A DNA stretch of 64,000 nt from Undibacterium paludis (GTDB lineage: Bacteria > Pseudomonadota > Gammaproteobacteria > Burkholderiales > Burkholderiaceae_D). The notes beneath the pieces are model-generated. The model worked only from the letters and a program-made list of their open reading frames with translations. It was not told the origin of the DNA and ran no database searches. This document shows positions 33,626 to 45,082 of this stretch, piece by piece (position 1 is the stretch's first letter; each line of letters begins with the position of its first letter). The position numbers were made by a program, and so were the translations under genes. The stretch lies in assembly GCF_022568815.1 (NCBI RefSeq), contig NZ_JAKZHX010000001.1, positions 744,001-808,000 on the forward strand, given 5' to 3'.

Positions 33626-33682
33626 TCTATGGATAACCAACGCAAAAACCGTCTGGGTCAAATTTCTGCCATTTTTTTGATG

Positions 33683-33715
33683 GCCCATGCTGCATAATTT
33701 GCATGCAGCATGGGC
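33683..33715. terminator. 13-bp perfect hairpin downstream of livK
   Basis: GCCCATGCTGCAT (33683-33695) and ATGCAGCATGGGC (33703-33715) with a 7-base loop, 33 bases after the livK stop. No T run follows on the minus strand, so termination would need another factor, but position and strength fit a 3' stabilising or terminating hairpin. Confidence 0.55.
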
Positions 33716-33747
33716 TGGTGCCGTGCAGTGCCTTTGGCTTGAATCGC

Positions 33748-34890
33748 TCAGGGGCTGACTGGTTTCCAGTTGCCGCCCTGTATGGTCAGCATCACCCGCG
33801 CTTTTTCTTCGAGGCCGAAGTGGTCATTGGCTGTGTAGTGCAGCACGCCCTGGGTGATGGGGATGTCGATCTCTGATTCCATGGCGTCTTTTAATGCCGT
33901 GCGGAATTCTGGTGTGCCGGGCTTGGCTTTTTTGAGCGCCAGGGGGATGACGCGGTTCAGCAGCAGGTAGGCGTCGTAGCCATGGGCGGCGAACTGGTTG
34001 CGGGTGCCTTCGCCGTATTGTTTTTCATAGCGGTTGGTGAAGTCGGTGGCCAGTTGTTTTGAAGGGTGGCTCTCTGGCAATAGTTCTGGCAGGATGGCCA
34101 GGCCGGCGACGACGAAAGCGCCTTCTACGTCTTTGCCGCCCAGGCGCACCAGGTCGCGCGAGGCTGCGCCGTGGGTCTGGTAGATTTTGCCTTTGTAGCC
34201 GCGTTCTATCAGGGCTTTGTGCGGCATGGCTGCGCCACTGCCGGATGCGCCGATGAGGATGGCGTCTGGCCTGGCGGCGAGCAGCTTCAAGGTTTGTGCA
34301 GTGACGCTGGTGTCAGGGCGGTTGAAGCGTTCTGTGGCGACGGATTGCAGGCCATCTTTGCTGGCTGCAGCGGTCATGGCTTTGAGCCAGGTTTCACCAT
34401 AGGCATCTGAATAGCCAAGGTAGGCATAGGTTTTGACGCCTGTTTTTTTCATATGGTCTGCCACGGCATGGGCCATGAGTGGGGTGGACTGCGCCACGCG
34501 AAAGGTCCACACCCCCTTGCCGGGTGCAACTTCAACCGGCGAGGTGGAGATTTGCGGCGTCTTGAGCTCTGACGCGACTTCTGCCAGGGCAACGGATGCG
34601 GGTGTAGCGGTGGAGCCGACAATGACGTCTACCTTGTCGTCAGTGATGAGCCTGCGGGCGTTCTTGCTGGACTGGGTGGTGTCGGAGGCGTCGTCGAGGA
34701 TGATCAGTTTGACCTTTTCACCACCTATGGTGTCTGGCCACAGGCCTATGCCGTTTTTGGTGGGGATGCCCAGGCCGGATGCCGGGCCTGTCAGCGGCAG
34801 GCTGACACCTATGGTGATGTCGGCCTGGGCTGTGCCTGCGGCTGCGCTGATCAGCAGGGCCAGCAGGGTTGGTTTGAGTTTGATTTGCAT
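33748..34890 (-). CDS. branched-chain amino acid/aromatic-type ABC substrate-binding protein (LivK-like)
   Basis: 380 residues from ATG 34890, preceded by AGGAGA. Signal peptide MQIKLKPTLLALLISAAAGTAQA, then the periplasmic type I binding fold: ITIGVSLPLTGPASGLGIPTKNG, IILDDASDTTQSSKNARRLI and VIVGSTATPASVALAEVA. It is a LivK-like solute-binding protein; relatives capture branched-chain amino acids or aromatic acids such as benzoates. No permease or ATPase genes are adjacent. A MITE-like element separates its start from a MarR-type box at 35279, so it may share control with the flavin monooxygenase at 36175, hinting at an aromatic ligand. Confidence 0.88.
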   Translation of the reverse strand: MQIKLKPTLLALLISAAAGTAQADITIGVSLPLTGPASGLGIPTKNGIGLWPDTIGGEKVKLIILDDASDTTQSSKNARRLITDDKVDVIVGSTATPASVALAEVASELKTPQISTSPVEVAPGKGVWTFRVAQSTPLMAHAVADHMKKTGVKTYAYLGYSDAYGETWLKAMTAAASKDGLQSVATERFNRPDTSVTAQTLKLLAARPDAILIGASGSGAAMPHKALIERGYKGKIYQTHGAASRDLVRLGGKDVEGAFVVAGLAILPELLPESHPSKQLATDFTNRYEKQYGEGTRNQFAAHGYDAYLLLNRVIPLALKKAKPGTPEFRTALKDAMESEIDIPITQGVLHYTANDHFGLEEKARVMLTIQGGNWKPVSP

Positions 34891-34948
34891 TGCGGTCTCC
34901 TGAATTATTGTGGTGTTGCAAATGCGAGGTGCTGCGTTTTGTTGCTTA

Positions 34949-35196
34949 TAGGACTTACGCGAAATTGGCACAGATGGTTTTTGCACCGGCCATGCACGGA
35001 CACAATGAGCGCAATTTGCACAATGCCTCCCAAGCCGTCATTCCCGCGTGCTTTGAGCGGGAATCCATCGTTGATCAACCGTGCAGACAGTAAATTGGGC
35101 AAGGCTGATCAACGATGGATACCCGCCTGCGCGGGTATGACGAGTTGAGGAGTACGCTAAACGGCGAGCTTTTGGGGTGATTTTGCGTAAGTCCTA
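34949..35196. mobile_element. 248-bp MITE-like element with terminal inverted repeats
   Basis: The ends TAGGACTTACGC (from 34949) and GCGTAAGTCCTA (to 35196) are inverted copies, extending inward as GAAAT/ATTTT. CTTA is present outside each end as a possible target duplication. It contains no ORF of note and holds one inverted copy of the ~110-bp dispersed repeat (35037-35145). It lies between livK and the MarR-type box. Confidence 0.65.
35037..35145 (-). repeat. dispersed ~110-bp chromosomal repeat, copy 2 (inverted)
   Basis: Contains GGGAATCCATCGTTGATC and GCTGATCAACGATGGATAC, matching the unit at 33515-33625 in reverse orientation. Nested in the MITE-like element. Confidence 0.75.
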
Positions 35197-35278
35197 ACTT
35201 ATGGTTCTAACTTATAGTTATTTATCCTTGTTTGCTGGCTGGGCCTGAAGTTGCTAACGATTTTTTTGCAACACCTTA

Positions 35279-35297
35279 TTGTTATGATGCATAACAG
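35279..35297. promoter_or_regulatory. MarR-type box upstream of livK
   Basis: TTGTTAT-GATGC-ATAACAG, nearly identical in arms and spacing to the box at 36106-36124 before the monooxygenase. It lies downstream of marR and upstream of livK, about 390 bases from livK with the 248-bp element in between. Confidence 0.6.
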
Positions 35298-35441
35298 TTA
35301 TTTAATATAATAATCTTTTTAGCCGAATGCAAGCGCAGGCTGATGTTTTTTGGATTTTGTGTTGGCAAGAGAGGGCGTCACTCGCACTTTGTCGCGTACT
35401 CATGCGATGTTCGGCCCAACCTGGTCCAAACAGTCACTGCT

Positions 35442-35975
35442 TTATTCAAGCCCCATACACAGCTTTCCCAGCAAGGCGCGTAACTGTTGCCTTTCTTTTG
35501 TCGTCAAGTGCTGGCTGACGCGGTCATCATGTTCTTTGACTGCCTGTTTATATTTTTCGAGCTGGCGCTGGCCTTCTTTGGTCAGGTGCAGCATGTAAGA
35601 CCTGCGGTCGCCGGAGTCCTGGCGTTCCATCAGGCCTGTCTGTTCAAAATTGTCGATGATGGCGACGACGTTGGAGCGGGCGATGCCCATGACTTCTGCC
35701 AGGCGGGTTTGTGAAATGCCGGGATTGTTGCTGACAATCACAAGTGAAGAAAAACGTTGAGGTGTGATGTCGTAAACACCAAGGCTGGCGGTGAAATCGG
35801 CATAGATGGACAACTGGGCACGGCGCACGGCATAGCCGGTGAGTTCTTCGAGCACGTCGTAGTTGATGCCTTCTATGCGGGCATTGAAGGTGGGTGTTTG
35901 TGCCTGCCTGACCTGGCTCTTTGGGGCTGCTGACTTGGCTTGCACTTTGGTGGCGGCTGTTTTTTGTTTGGGCAT
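35442..35975 (-). CDS. MarR-family transcriptional regulator
   Basis: 177 residues. After a basic, Ala/Lys-rich N-terminal extension of about 35 residues comes a MarR winged helix: PQRFSSLVIVSNNPGISQTRLAEVMGIARSNVVAIIDNFEQTGLMERQDSGDRRSYMLHLTKEG, with the wing DRRS. It is divergent from the flavin monooxygenase gene across about 200 bases containing a strong dyad. MarR proteins usually repress a neighbouring aromatic-degradation or efflux gene until a phenolic ligand binds. Confidence 0.92.
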   Translation of the reverse strand: MPKQKTAATKVQAKSAAPKSQVRQAQTPTFNARIEGINYDVLEELTGYAVRRAQLSIYADFTASLGVYDITPQRFSSLVIVSNNPGISQTRLAEVMGIARSNVVAIIDNFEQTGLMERQDSGDRRSYMLHLTKEGQRQLEKYKQAVKEHDDRVSQHLTTKERQQLRALLGKLCMGLE

Positions 35976-36103
35976 GATCAGGCGATGGGTTTGTTCTTTG
36001 AAGTATTGTACATGCTGGGTTATTTATTTTTATCAAAACCGCATTACCGGACCGCAAGAATCTACCACTCAAATATTGCAACAAGCCTTGTGCTATACGA
36101 GAT

Positions 36104-36126
36104 AATTGTTATACTACATAACAATT
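36104..36126. promoter_or_regulatory. MarR-type box before the flavin monooxygenase
   Basis: AATTGTTAT-ACTAC-ATAACAATT, a perfect 9-bp inverted repeat with a 5-base spacer, 49 bases before the monooxygenase start and in the space shared with marR. Expected operator of the MarR protein. Confidence 0.75.
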
Positions 36127-36174
36127 AAGACGTTTATTAACAACGCGCAACATCATCATTTGCAGGAGGAAGAC

Positions 36175-37422
36175 ATGAAAGTAGTAATCGCCGGCGCCGG
36201 CATAGGCGGCCTGACTCTTGCGCTGATGCTGCATGAGCGCGGGATAGATGTTGAAGTCTATGAAGCTGTCAATGAGATCAAGCCGCTGGGTGTGGGCATT
36301 AATTTATTGCCACATGCCAGCCAGCAATTGTGTCAGTTGGGGCTGGAGAGTTGTCTGGCCGAGCGTGGCATCGAGACTTCATCACTGTCTTATTTCAACA
36401 AGTTCGGGCAAAAAATCTGGCAAGAGCCGCGTGGCCGTGCTGCCGGTTATGACTGGCCGCAATATTCCATACACCGTGGTGAATTGCAGATGACCTTGTT
36501 GCAAAATGCGATAGAGCGGCTGGGCGCAGGGCGCATCCATCAAGGGCATGCATTCACGTCTTTTGAACAGGTAGCAGACAAGGTGATTTCTAGCTTCACC
36601 CGGCAGTCAGACAAGTCAGCAGTTCTGGTGGAGTCTGATTTGCTGATTGGTGCGGATGGCATACATTCGGCGGTGCGGCGCTTTTTGTACCCGCAGGGCG
36701 ATCAGCCACGCTTCTCTGGCCGCATGCTGTGGCGCGGGGTGACAGAGGCTGCCCCTTACATGGATGGGCGCAGCATGTTCATGGCGGGGCATCAGGACCA
36801 GAAGTTTGTCTGCTACCCGATTTCTGAACCTTTGCGCCAGCAGGGGCGCTCGCTGATCAACTGGATTGCGGAGCTGCGAGTGCCGGGTGGTGAACTGCCA
36901 GCGTCGGACTGGAACCGCAAGGTCGATAAATCCACCTTCAGCAAGCCATTTGACAGCTGGGACTGGGGCTGGATTGATATCCCTGACCTGATAGAAGCAG
37001 CGGAGGTGGTGTATGAGTTCCCCCTGGTGGACCGCGACCCGCTGCCGCGCTGGACCTTTGAGCGTGTAACGCTGCTGGGGGATGCCGCCCACCCCATGTA
37101 CCCGATAGGTTCAAACGGCAGTGCGCAGGCGATACTTGATGCGCGCTACCTGACAGATTGCCTGACGAATGAAGCGACTACCCTGTATGCCTTGCGTGAG
37201 TATGAGGCGGAACGTTTACCGCGCACCACGGGCATTGTGTTGCGCAACCGCATGAACGGGCCTGAGCAGGTGATGCAGATGGCGGAAGAACGTGCACCGC
37301 AGGGTTTTGCAGATGTGAATGAGGTCATTGCACAGGCAGAGCTTGAGGCGATTTCTTTGCGGTACAAGCGGCTGGCGGGGTTTGATAAGGATGCCTTGCG
37401 GGTAACAGGGAAAACTGCTTGA
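36175..37422 (+). CDS. FAD-dependent aromatic monooxygenase
   Basis: 415 residues from ATG 36175, with GGAGGA 5-10 bases upstream. The FAD-binding GxGxxG is VVIAGAGIGGLTLALML (residues 3-19), followed by the DG-type segment LLIGADGIHSAVR and the second FAD motif LLGDAAHPMYPIGSNGSAQAILDA. It belongs to the salicylate hydroxylase/3-hydroxybenzoate 6-hydroxylase-like group (PhzS-like 'flavin-dependent oxidoreductase' style, with GVGINLLPHA). It probably hydroxylates an aromatic acid with NAD(P)H and O2. The divergent MarR gene and dyad suggest substrate-induced expression. Confidence 0.88.
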   Translation: MKVVIAGAGIGGLTLALMLHERGIDVEVYEAVNEIKPLGVGINLLPHASQQLCQLGLESCLAERGIETSSLSYFNKFGQKIWQEPRGRAAGYDWPQYSIHRGELQMTLLQNAIERLGAGRIHQGHAFTSFEQVADKVISSFTRQSDKSAVLVESDLLIGADGIHSAVRRFLYPQGDQPRFSGRMLWRGVTEAAPYMDGRSMFMAGHQDQKFVCYPISEPLRQQGRSLINWIAELRVPGGELPASDWNRKVDKSTFSKPFDSWDWGWIDIPDLIEAAEVVYEFPLVDRDPLPRWTFERVTLLGDAAHPMYPIGSNGSAQAILDARYLTDCLTNEATTLYALREYEAERLPRTTGIVLRNRMNGPEQVMQMAEERAPQGFADVNEVIAQAELEAISLRYKRLAGFDKDALRVTGKTA

Positions 37423-37437
37423 GATGAAAGCATGAAC

Positions 37438-37466
37438 AGCGTCTTCCTCTTGATGAGGAAGACGCT
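37438..37466. terminator. 12-bp perfect hairpin between convergent genes
   Basis: AGCGTCTTCCTC (37438-37449), loop TTGAT, GAGGAAGACGCT (37455-37466). It lies between the 3' ends of the convergent monooxygenase and katG genes. No T run on either side. Confidence 0.6.
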
Positions 37467-37497
37467 AAGCACCATGCGATGCATTCAGGATATTAAG

Positions 37498-39863
<2,366 letters not shown>

Positions 39864-39991
39864 AATCTTCAAGAAACCCTGCTTTTAATATGTAGCCCGC
39901 TGCTTATTTGGCAAGTGTTTAATGCGAGTTCCTATTGAACTGCCCCCAATGAAAGTTGAAAGCCCTGCGCTTCTCATGGATAATTGCGGGC

Positions 39992-40240
39992 ATGAACGAT
40001 ACGACACAACTCCCCCCATTACCTGACCGCCTGTCGGTCGATCCGCGCAGCCCTTATCATGACGCCGCCGTGTTTCAGCACGATGTCGGTATCAGGCTCA
40101 ATGGCAAAGAGCGCAATGACGTAGAAGAATATTGCATCAGCGAGGGCTGGGTCAGCGTTGCTGCCGGCAAGGCGCGTGACCGCAAGGGCAATCCGCTGAT
40201 GATCAAGGTCAAGGGTGTGGTTGAGGCGTTTTACCGCTGA
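39992..40240 (+). CDS. DUF3297 family protein
   Basis: 82 residues from ATG 39992. The sequence LPDRLSVDPRSPYHDAAVFQHDVGIRLNGKERNDVEEYCISEGWVSVAAGKARDRKGNPLMIKVKGVVEAFYR matches DUF3297, a short conserved proteobacterial family of unknown function. It is the full family length. It stands alone between katG (divergent) and the DTW-domain gene on the same strand. Confidence 0.93.
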   Translation: MNDTTQLPPLPDRLSVDPRSPYHDAAVFQHDVGIRLNGKERNDVEEYCISEGWVSVAAGKARDRKGNPLMIKVKGVVEAFYR

Positions 40241-40380
40241 TCGATTTGCCTGGGTGCAGCTGCCTGCTGCGCCCTTTGCTGTACCCTCTGCTACTGTTCA
40301 CCATACTGTCTGCAGTATTCTCTTTGATTGACCAACGGCATGCTTGAGGCATGTTGCATGGCTGTATTGATGCCTCACTG

Positions 40381-41154
40381 ATGAAGCCTTCTCCCCTGCC
40401 CCATGCTGTATCCCGCCTGCGTTCTGCCCGTCTGTTGCGCAGTACCACGCAGTTCATGGCGCGTGGCGGCCCCAAGGGCGAGCGTTGCAGCGGCTGCCGC
40501 CTGGTCCTCAGCCATTGCATCTGTGCCTTACGCCCGATTGTGCCCACCCGTGCCGGCATGTGTTTGCTGATGTCAGATATCGAGCCTTTGAAGCCCAGCA
40601 ACACCGGCTGGCTGATCGCCGATGTCGTGCCGGACACGACAGCCTTTGCCTGGGCCCGTACCGAGGTGGACCCGGCCTTGCTGGCCCTGCTGGCTGATCC
40701 GCAATGGCAGCCGTATGTGGTATTCCCTGGTGAATTTGTAGCGCCTGAGCGAGTGGTCAACGACTTGCTGCCTGCGACAGGGGCAGGTACTGACCAAGCT
40801 CTGGCAGCCAGACGCCCCCTGTTCATCCTGCTTGACGCCACCTGGTCAGAAGCACGCAAGATTTTCAAGAAAAGTCCCTATCTGGCAGACTTGCCGGTAC
40901 TGAGCCTGCAATCTGATCAGTTATCGCGCTATCGCCTGCGCCGCGCCATGCGCGACACCACGTTTTGCACTGCAGAAGTAGCGGTCATGTGCCTGGAACT
41001 GGCCGGTGAAACGCTGGCGGCGCAAAACCTGGAAGCTTATCTGGATGTGTTCATTGATCATTACCTGCGGGCAAAGCAACAGCAGAAGCTTGATCCGGAG
41101 GATGAATTGCACCAACGCCTGCTGGCTTTAGCACCAGGACACCCGTCAGCATAA
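40381..41154 (+). CDS. DTW-domain tRNA-uridine aminocarboxypropyltransferase
   Basis: 257 residues from ATG 40381. The zinc-knuckle C36-x2-C39-x6-C46-x-C48 (RCSGCRLVLSHCICAL) and the signature LDATWSEARKIFKKSPYL (D152-A-T-W155, the DxTW motif) identify the DTW family (TapT/TuaA type), which transfers a 3-amino-3-carboxypropyl group from SAM to a uridine of tRNA. C-terminal YRLRRAMRDTTFCTAEVAVMCLEL also fits. The middle is slightly longer than in E. coli TapT. Followed 8 bases later by the convergent kinase gene. Confidence 0.88.
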   Translation: MKPSPLPHAVSRLRSARLLRSTTQFMARGGPKGERCSGCRLVLSHCICALRPIVPTRAGMCLLMSDIEPLKPSNTGWLIADVVPDTTAFAWARTEVDPALLALLADPQWQPYVVFPGEFVAPERVVNDLLPATGAGTDQALAARRPLFILLDATWSEARKIFKKSPYLADLPVLSLQSDQLSRYRLRRAMRDTTFCTAEVAVMCLELAGETLAAQNLEAYLDVFIDHYLRAKQQQKLDPEDELHQRLLALAPGHPSA

Positions 41155-41162
41155 ACCCCTGC

Positions 41163-42611
41163 CTAAATACCGGGCATCTGCCCATGGTCCGAGCCGCTGG
41201 TACGGCTGACAGCAGCGAGGTAACGCTGTGCTTCTTCCCAGGTGATGGTGGTGTCCGTGGCACCGCTTACGTCCATCGCAGCAGCCACGGCTTCTTCTTG
41301 CCGGCGTCGCTGTTCCTGCGCTTCTTCACGGCGTTCTTTTTGCAGACGTAACTGTTCTTCTTTCTGGCGGCGCTGGGCATCTTCCATGTCGCGCAAGTAG
41401 TTTTGCCTGGCGATGAGTGCGTGCAGGGCGGCGCTGGCTTGCTGGCGTCTTTGTTTTTCCAGTTCCTTGCGTTGCCGTCTTTGTTCTGCGCGCTGGCGGG
41501 CGGCGGCTTCCAGTGGGGATTCTTTGATCTCTGGTATCTTGATGTCAGCAGCCATGTTGTTTGTTGCACCAACGCCGAGTGATCCCGCTGCTGCCTGCAT
41601 GGCATCCAGCAAGGCACGTACGCTGGCTGGCCGTTGTTCTGGCTGCATGGCAAACCCGCTTTGCAATACCTGCCATTGCGCTGCATTGAGTGCAGCAGGT
41701 GGCAGAGGGTGGTGCTGCGGATGGCGGTATTCACCAAAGGGCATGGCGGCTTCCAGCATCTGGTAAATCATGATGGCGACGGCATACACATCAAGGCCAG
41801 GGTTGTGCTGCTGGCTGCCTGCCTCCGGCGCGCGATAACCTGCCGTACCGGCAAACGGGGATCGTGAAGGCGTCATGCCGCCCGGCGCGGTGCTTGTATT
41901 GAGCCCGGCCTGGGTATGGCTGCGCAGGCGGGCAGAGATGCCAAAATCAAGCAGCTTGATATCACCCGCCCTGGTCAGCAGCAGATTGCTCGGTTTTAAA
42001 TCGCGATGAACAAGTTTGTGTTTGTTCCAGGCGTAATGCAGTGCGTCGGCCACAGGGCTGAGCATGTCCAGCACTTGTTGCCAGGTGCAGCGTTGGTGGG
42101 TGAACAGGTAGCTTTCCAGGTCCTGCCCATCCAGATATTCCATGATGATGAAATAACTGCCGGTGGCCGGGTCGCGTGCCCAGTCATAGACACGGACGAT
42201 ATGTTCATGCGCCAGCCGGCGTACCAGTGATGCCTCTTCCACCAGCAGGCGGGCGTGGATGCCACTTTGTGTCAGCTGTGGCGGCAGTATCTTGAGCGCG
42301 AGTGTTTCGCTATAGCCCAGTTCTGCCTGGGTTACCAGGTCACTGGCTTGCCACACCTGGCCCATGCCGCCCTGCCCCAGCAGTTTTTCCAGGCGATAGC
42401 GTTTGGAGACACCACCGACTTCCTGCCCGGCGAGAAAACCGAGGTCGGTACCGGTTGCGGTGTTGCCGTCTTTTTTTGGCGGCTTGCTGTCAGCAGGAGC
42501 CAGCTCCCGGTCAAGTATGGCGTTCTTGCGTTGTTTGAATTCGTCTTCTGTCAGCAGCCCTTCATCAAGCAACGCGCGCAATTCACGGATTTTTTGTAAT
42601 GGCGTTTGCAT
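41163..42611 (-). CDS. serine/threonine protein kinase with SHOCT-like N-terminus
   Basis: 482 residues. The first 36 form a SHOCT-like helical hairpin (IRELRALLDEGLLTEDEFKQRKNAIL). A Hanks-type kinase domain follows (residues about 70-340): glycine loop GQGGMGQVW, Lys107 in LALKILP, catalytic HRDLKPSN (202-209), DFG (222-224) and the GTAGYRAPE activation segment. The last 120 residues are a charged Arg/Glu/Gln-rich coiled coil without a transmembrane segment, so it is probably cytoplasmic. It is the third gene of an FHA/zinc-ribbon/kinase operon. Confidence 0.9.
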   Translation of the reverse strand: MQTPLQKIRELRALLDEGLLTEDEFKQRKNAILDRELAPADSKPPKKDGNTATGTDLGFLAGQEVGGVSKRYRLEKLLGQGGMGQVWQASDLVTQAELGYSETLALKILPPQLTQSGIHARLLVEEASLVRRLAHEHIVRVYDWARDPATGSYFIIMEYLDGQDLESYLFTHQRCTWQQVLDMLSPVADALHYAWNKHKLVHRDLKPSNLLLTRAGDIKLLDFGISARLRSHTQAGLNTSTAPGGMTPSRSPFAGTAGYRAPEAGSQQHNPGLDVYAVAIMIYQMLEAAMPFGEYRHPQHHPLPPAALNAAQWQVLQSGFAMQPEQRPASVRALLDAMQAAAGSLGVGATNNMAADIKIPEIKESPLEAAARQRAEQRRQRKELEKQRRQQASAALHALIARQNYLRDMEDAQRRQKEEQLRLQKERREEAQEQRRRQEEAVAAAMDVSGATDTTITWEEAQRYLAAVSRTSGSDHGQMPGI

Positions 42612-42699
42612 TGTGGTGAAGGCTACTGTTGGTCTTGAGGGTAAGATGCGATGTCAATTTTTGTCCTGCTCTGACGCTTCTGCATCTGCGGTTACATTG

Positions 42700-44955
42700 T
42701 CATTTTCTGCCTGCGTGACCATGCTGTGTTGTGTGTCTGGACGTATTTTGCGCCATACTCAGGTCCAGTTCATGCCGTCTTTGCTGGTCGGCTTCTCTTT
42801 GTTCCCGCTCATCACTGATACGTTCTTGCAGCATCTTGACGGTCTGTTCCCAGCTCAGGCCTTGCTGCGTGGAGGCGATGGCGGCCATGGCCTGGGCTGC
42901 ATGCTGTGAACTGCCGGCCTGCATGGCCAGGACTTGTTCAGCAGTCAGGCTCGCCTGCGCCTGGACTTTGACGATCTCGGCCAGCGCGATGGCATTGGCT
43001 GCATCGGCGGTAGCGATTTTGCCGGTTTCACTGAAGTTGGCGATGGCATTCATGCGTTCTATGGCGATACGGGCCAGCAGGGCGTCTTGGGCCAGTTCTG
43101 CCTGGCGTTGTTCGCGTTCCAGATTCAATCGTGCAAATTTGTCGGCGCGCTCTGCTTCTGCCTGCTGCAATTCTCTTTGCCAGCGGCGCTCATCGTCCTG
43201 GTGCCGGAGTTGTTGTCTCAGGGTTTCCACCTCTACCTGCGCCAGTGTCGCCGCATGGTTTTGCTGTTGTGTCTGTTGTTCAAACAAGGCATGGGCTTTG
43301 AGCGTGCCCAGCAATTTTTCATGCTGAGCCATGGCGTCGGCCTGGCTGTCACCGCGTTTGATGGCGTTGATTTTTTCCTGTACCTGGCTCAGCTTGAACT
43401 CGGTTTCAACATCGCTGATGCTGTCTTCACGTTGTAGTGCGCGCTGGCGCTGCTGGTACAGTTCTTCTTCCCAGGCCTGGATGCGGCGGAATTCGCGCGC
43501 TCTGGTTTCGGCCTCTATGCTGATCAGTATCAGACGGCCTTTTTGCTCTTCGTCTTCGAGCTCCTGTTCGCGACGCGCCAGCTGGTTTTTCTTGTGTCGC
43601 AGTATTTCTGTCTGTGCTTTTTGCTGTTCCTGGTCGGCGATCAGGGCAGTCTGTGCGACTTCATGTTCAAGCTGGAACTTTTGTAACTGATGCTGGATTT
43701 TTTGCTGCATCAATTGCGCCGCTTCTTTGGCTTGCAACTGGGTTATTTCTGATTCTGAACGCATCTTGATGCGCGCCAGGGTGCGTATGTGCAGCCACTG
43801 GTCGGCTTCGTTCTGGCGCTGCTCTGCCTTGCCTTGTAAACTGTGTTCGAGTTCCCTGACGGTTTCTGCTGCGCCGCGTTCCAGCGCCTGCTTGCGGGTA
43901 GTCGCGTCAACGACGCGGGCGTACAGTTCCAGCTCGCGGGCGCGGACGGCTTGCAGGCGTTCGTTTTCATCCTGGCGCAGCTTGGCGCGGCTCAGGCGTT
44001 TTTTTGCATTCTCAAGCTGACCTTGCAGATATAGCCAGCCCAGGTCCTTGCCGAATTGCTGGCGCATTTCTTCACGCCGGTAGCGCAGGCGGATCTGTTC
44101 TTCCTGTCTGGCGATTTTTTGCCATTCACTATTGGTGTATAGCGCATCGACCAGTTTGCTGTGTTCAAGCTGGGCGCGCTGACCATCTATCACCAGATGC
44201 AGGCTGCCTATCTTTTCACTGAGTTTTTCCCTGTCAGCGGTGAGTTTGTCATGACAGAGTTCACGGGTGACTGCCTGGGTTGCGGCAAAACCATATTCGG
44301 CAATAGAAAGATTCAGGGTGGATAGCAGGCGTTCATCGAGTTGCGGACGCAATTGCTGGTTGTCCTGCAACTCGCGCAGGGCTTGTGCACCTAAAAATTC
44401 AACGGCAATATTACGCACCATGGGTTCCAGCAATTGTTGCAATTGCTGACAGGTGATGATGCCGGGTGCTGTCATGAAGTGTCTGGCGAAGGCTGGCACA
44501 TCGGTAATTTTGACACTGATCACGAACTTTGCAGCCAGGGCCAGAAATTCAGACGTATGCAAATCATCAAAACTGAATAACAGGGCAAAGGGGTTGAGGC
44601 GAGTCAGCAGGATTTCTGCCGGCTGCTCTGTCTGTAACCCGCTTAGCTGGCCGGCCATATCATCTCTGGCATAGTCGCCTGCATGTAATTCAGTCACCCG
44701 GCCATCTTGCAGCACATAGGCGCGAGCACTGACGGGAATATGCAAACCCTGCTTAACGATACTGGCAAGCGGGCGCACGCCAAAGAACATGGCAAGTTCG
44801 TTTTCTTTAGGCAGCCATTTATTCTGGCGCAGGATAGTATCGTGCCTGGGGCTGCTCAGCATCAGTCCACAATGCGTGCAATACACGGCATCATGGACAT
44901 TATTGTGCTCGCAACGGGGGCATGTGAGTTTGGAATTACCGAAGATGCTAAACAT
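42700..44955 (-). CDS. zinc-ribbon protein with long coiled coil
   Basis: 751 residues from ATG 44955, preceded by AAGGAG; the longer frame to 45126 overlaps the FHA gene and is rejected. The N-terminus has a zinc ribbon (C12-x2-C15-x11-C27-x2-C30). Residues about 50-270 form a domain with features of SPFH/virion-core-like proteins (FFGVRPLASIVKQGLHIPVSARAYVLQDGRVTELHAGDY). The remaining 450 residues are a Gln/Glu/Arg-rich coiled coil. The function is unknown; by position it is the likely structural partner or substrate of the kinase downstream and the FHA protein upstream. Confidence 0.75.
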   Translation of the reverse strand: MFSIFGNSKLTCPRCEHNNVHDAVYCTHCGLMLSSPRHDTILRQNKWLPKENELAMFFGVRPLASIVKQGLHIPVSARAYVLQDGRVTELHAGDYARDDMAGQLSGLQTEQPAEILLTRLNPFALLFSFDDLHTSEFLALAAKFVISVKITDVPAFARHFMTAPGIITCQQLQQLLEPMVRNIAVEFLGAQALRELQDNQQLRPQLDERLLSTLNLSIAEYGFAATQAVTRELCHDKLTADREKLSEKIGSLHLVIDGQRAQLEHSKLVDALYTNSEWQKIARQEEQIRLRYRREEMRQQFGKDLGWLYLQGQLENAKKRLSRAKLRQDENERLQAVRARELELYARVVDATTRKQALERGAAETVRELEHSLQGKAEQRQNEADQWLHIRTLARIKMRSESEITQLQAKEAAQLMQQKIQHQLQKFQLEHEVAQTALIADQEQQKAQTEILRHKKNQLARREQELEDEEQKGRLILISIEAETRAREFRRIQAWEEELYQQRQRALQREDSISDVETEFKLSQVQEKINAIKRGDSQADAMAQHEKLLGTLKAHALFEQQTQQQNHAATLAQVEVETLRQQLRHQDDERRWQRELQQAEAERADKFARLNLEREQRQAELAQDALLARIAIERMNAIANFSETGKIATADAANAIALAEIVKVQAQASLTAEQVLAMQAGSSQHAAQAMAAIASTQQGLSWEQTVKMLQERISDEREQREADQQRRHELDLSMAQNTSRHTTQHGHAGRK

Positions 44956-45082
44956 GCGAGACTCCTTCTGTCGCTGCGCAAGGTGCGGGGTGCAGTCAAT
45001 AAAATTTGCACCCGAGAAAAAATGGTAGCACCGGGGAGCGATTTGAAAAGGATGAATAGAAGGGGGATTCAGGTCCAGATTT

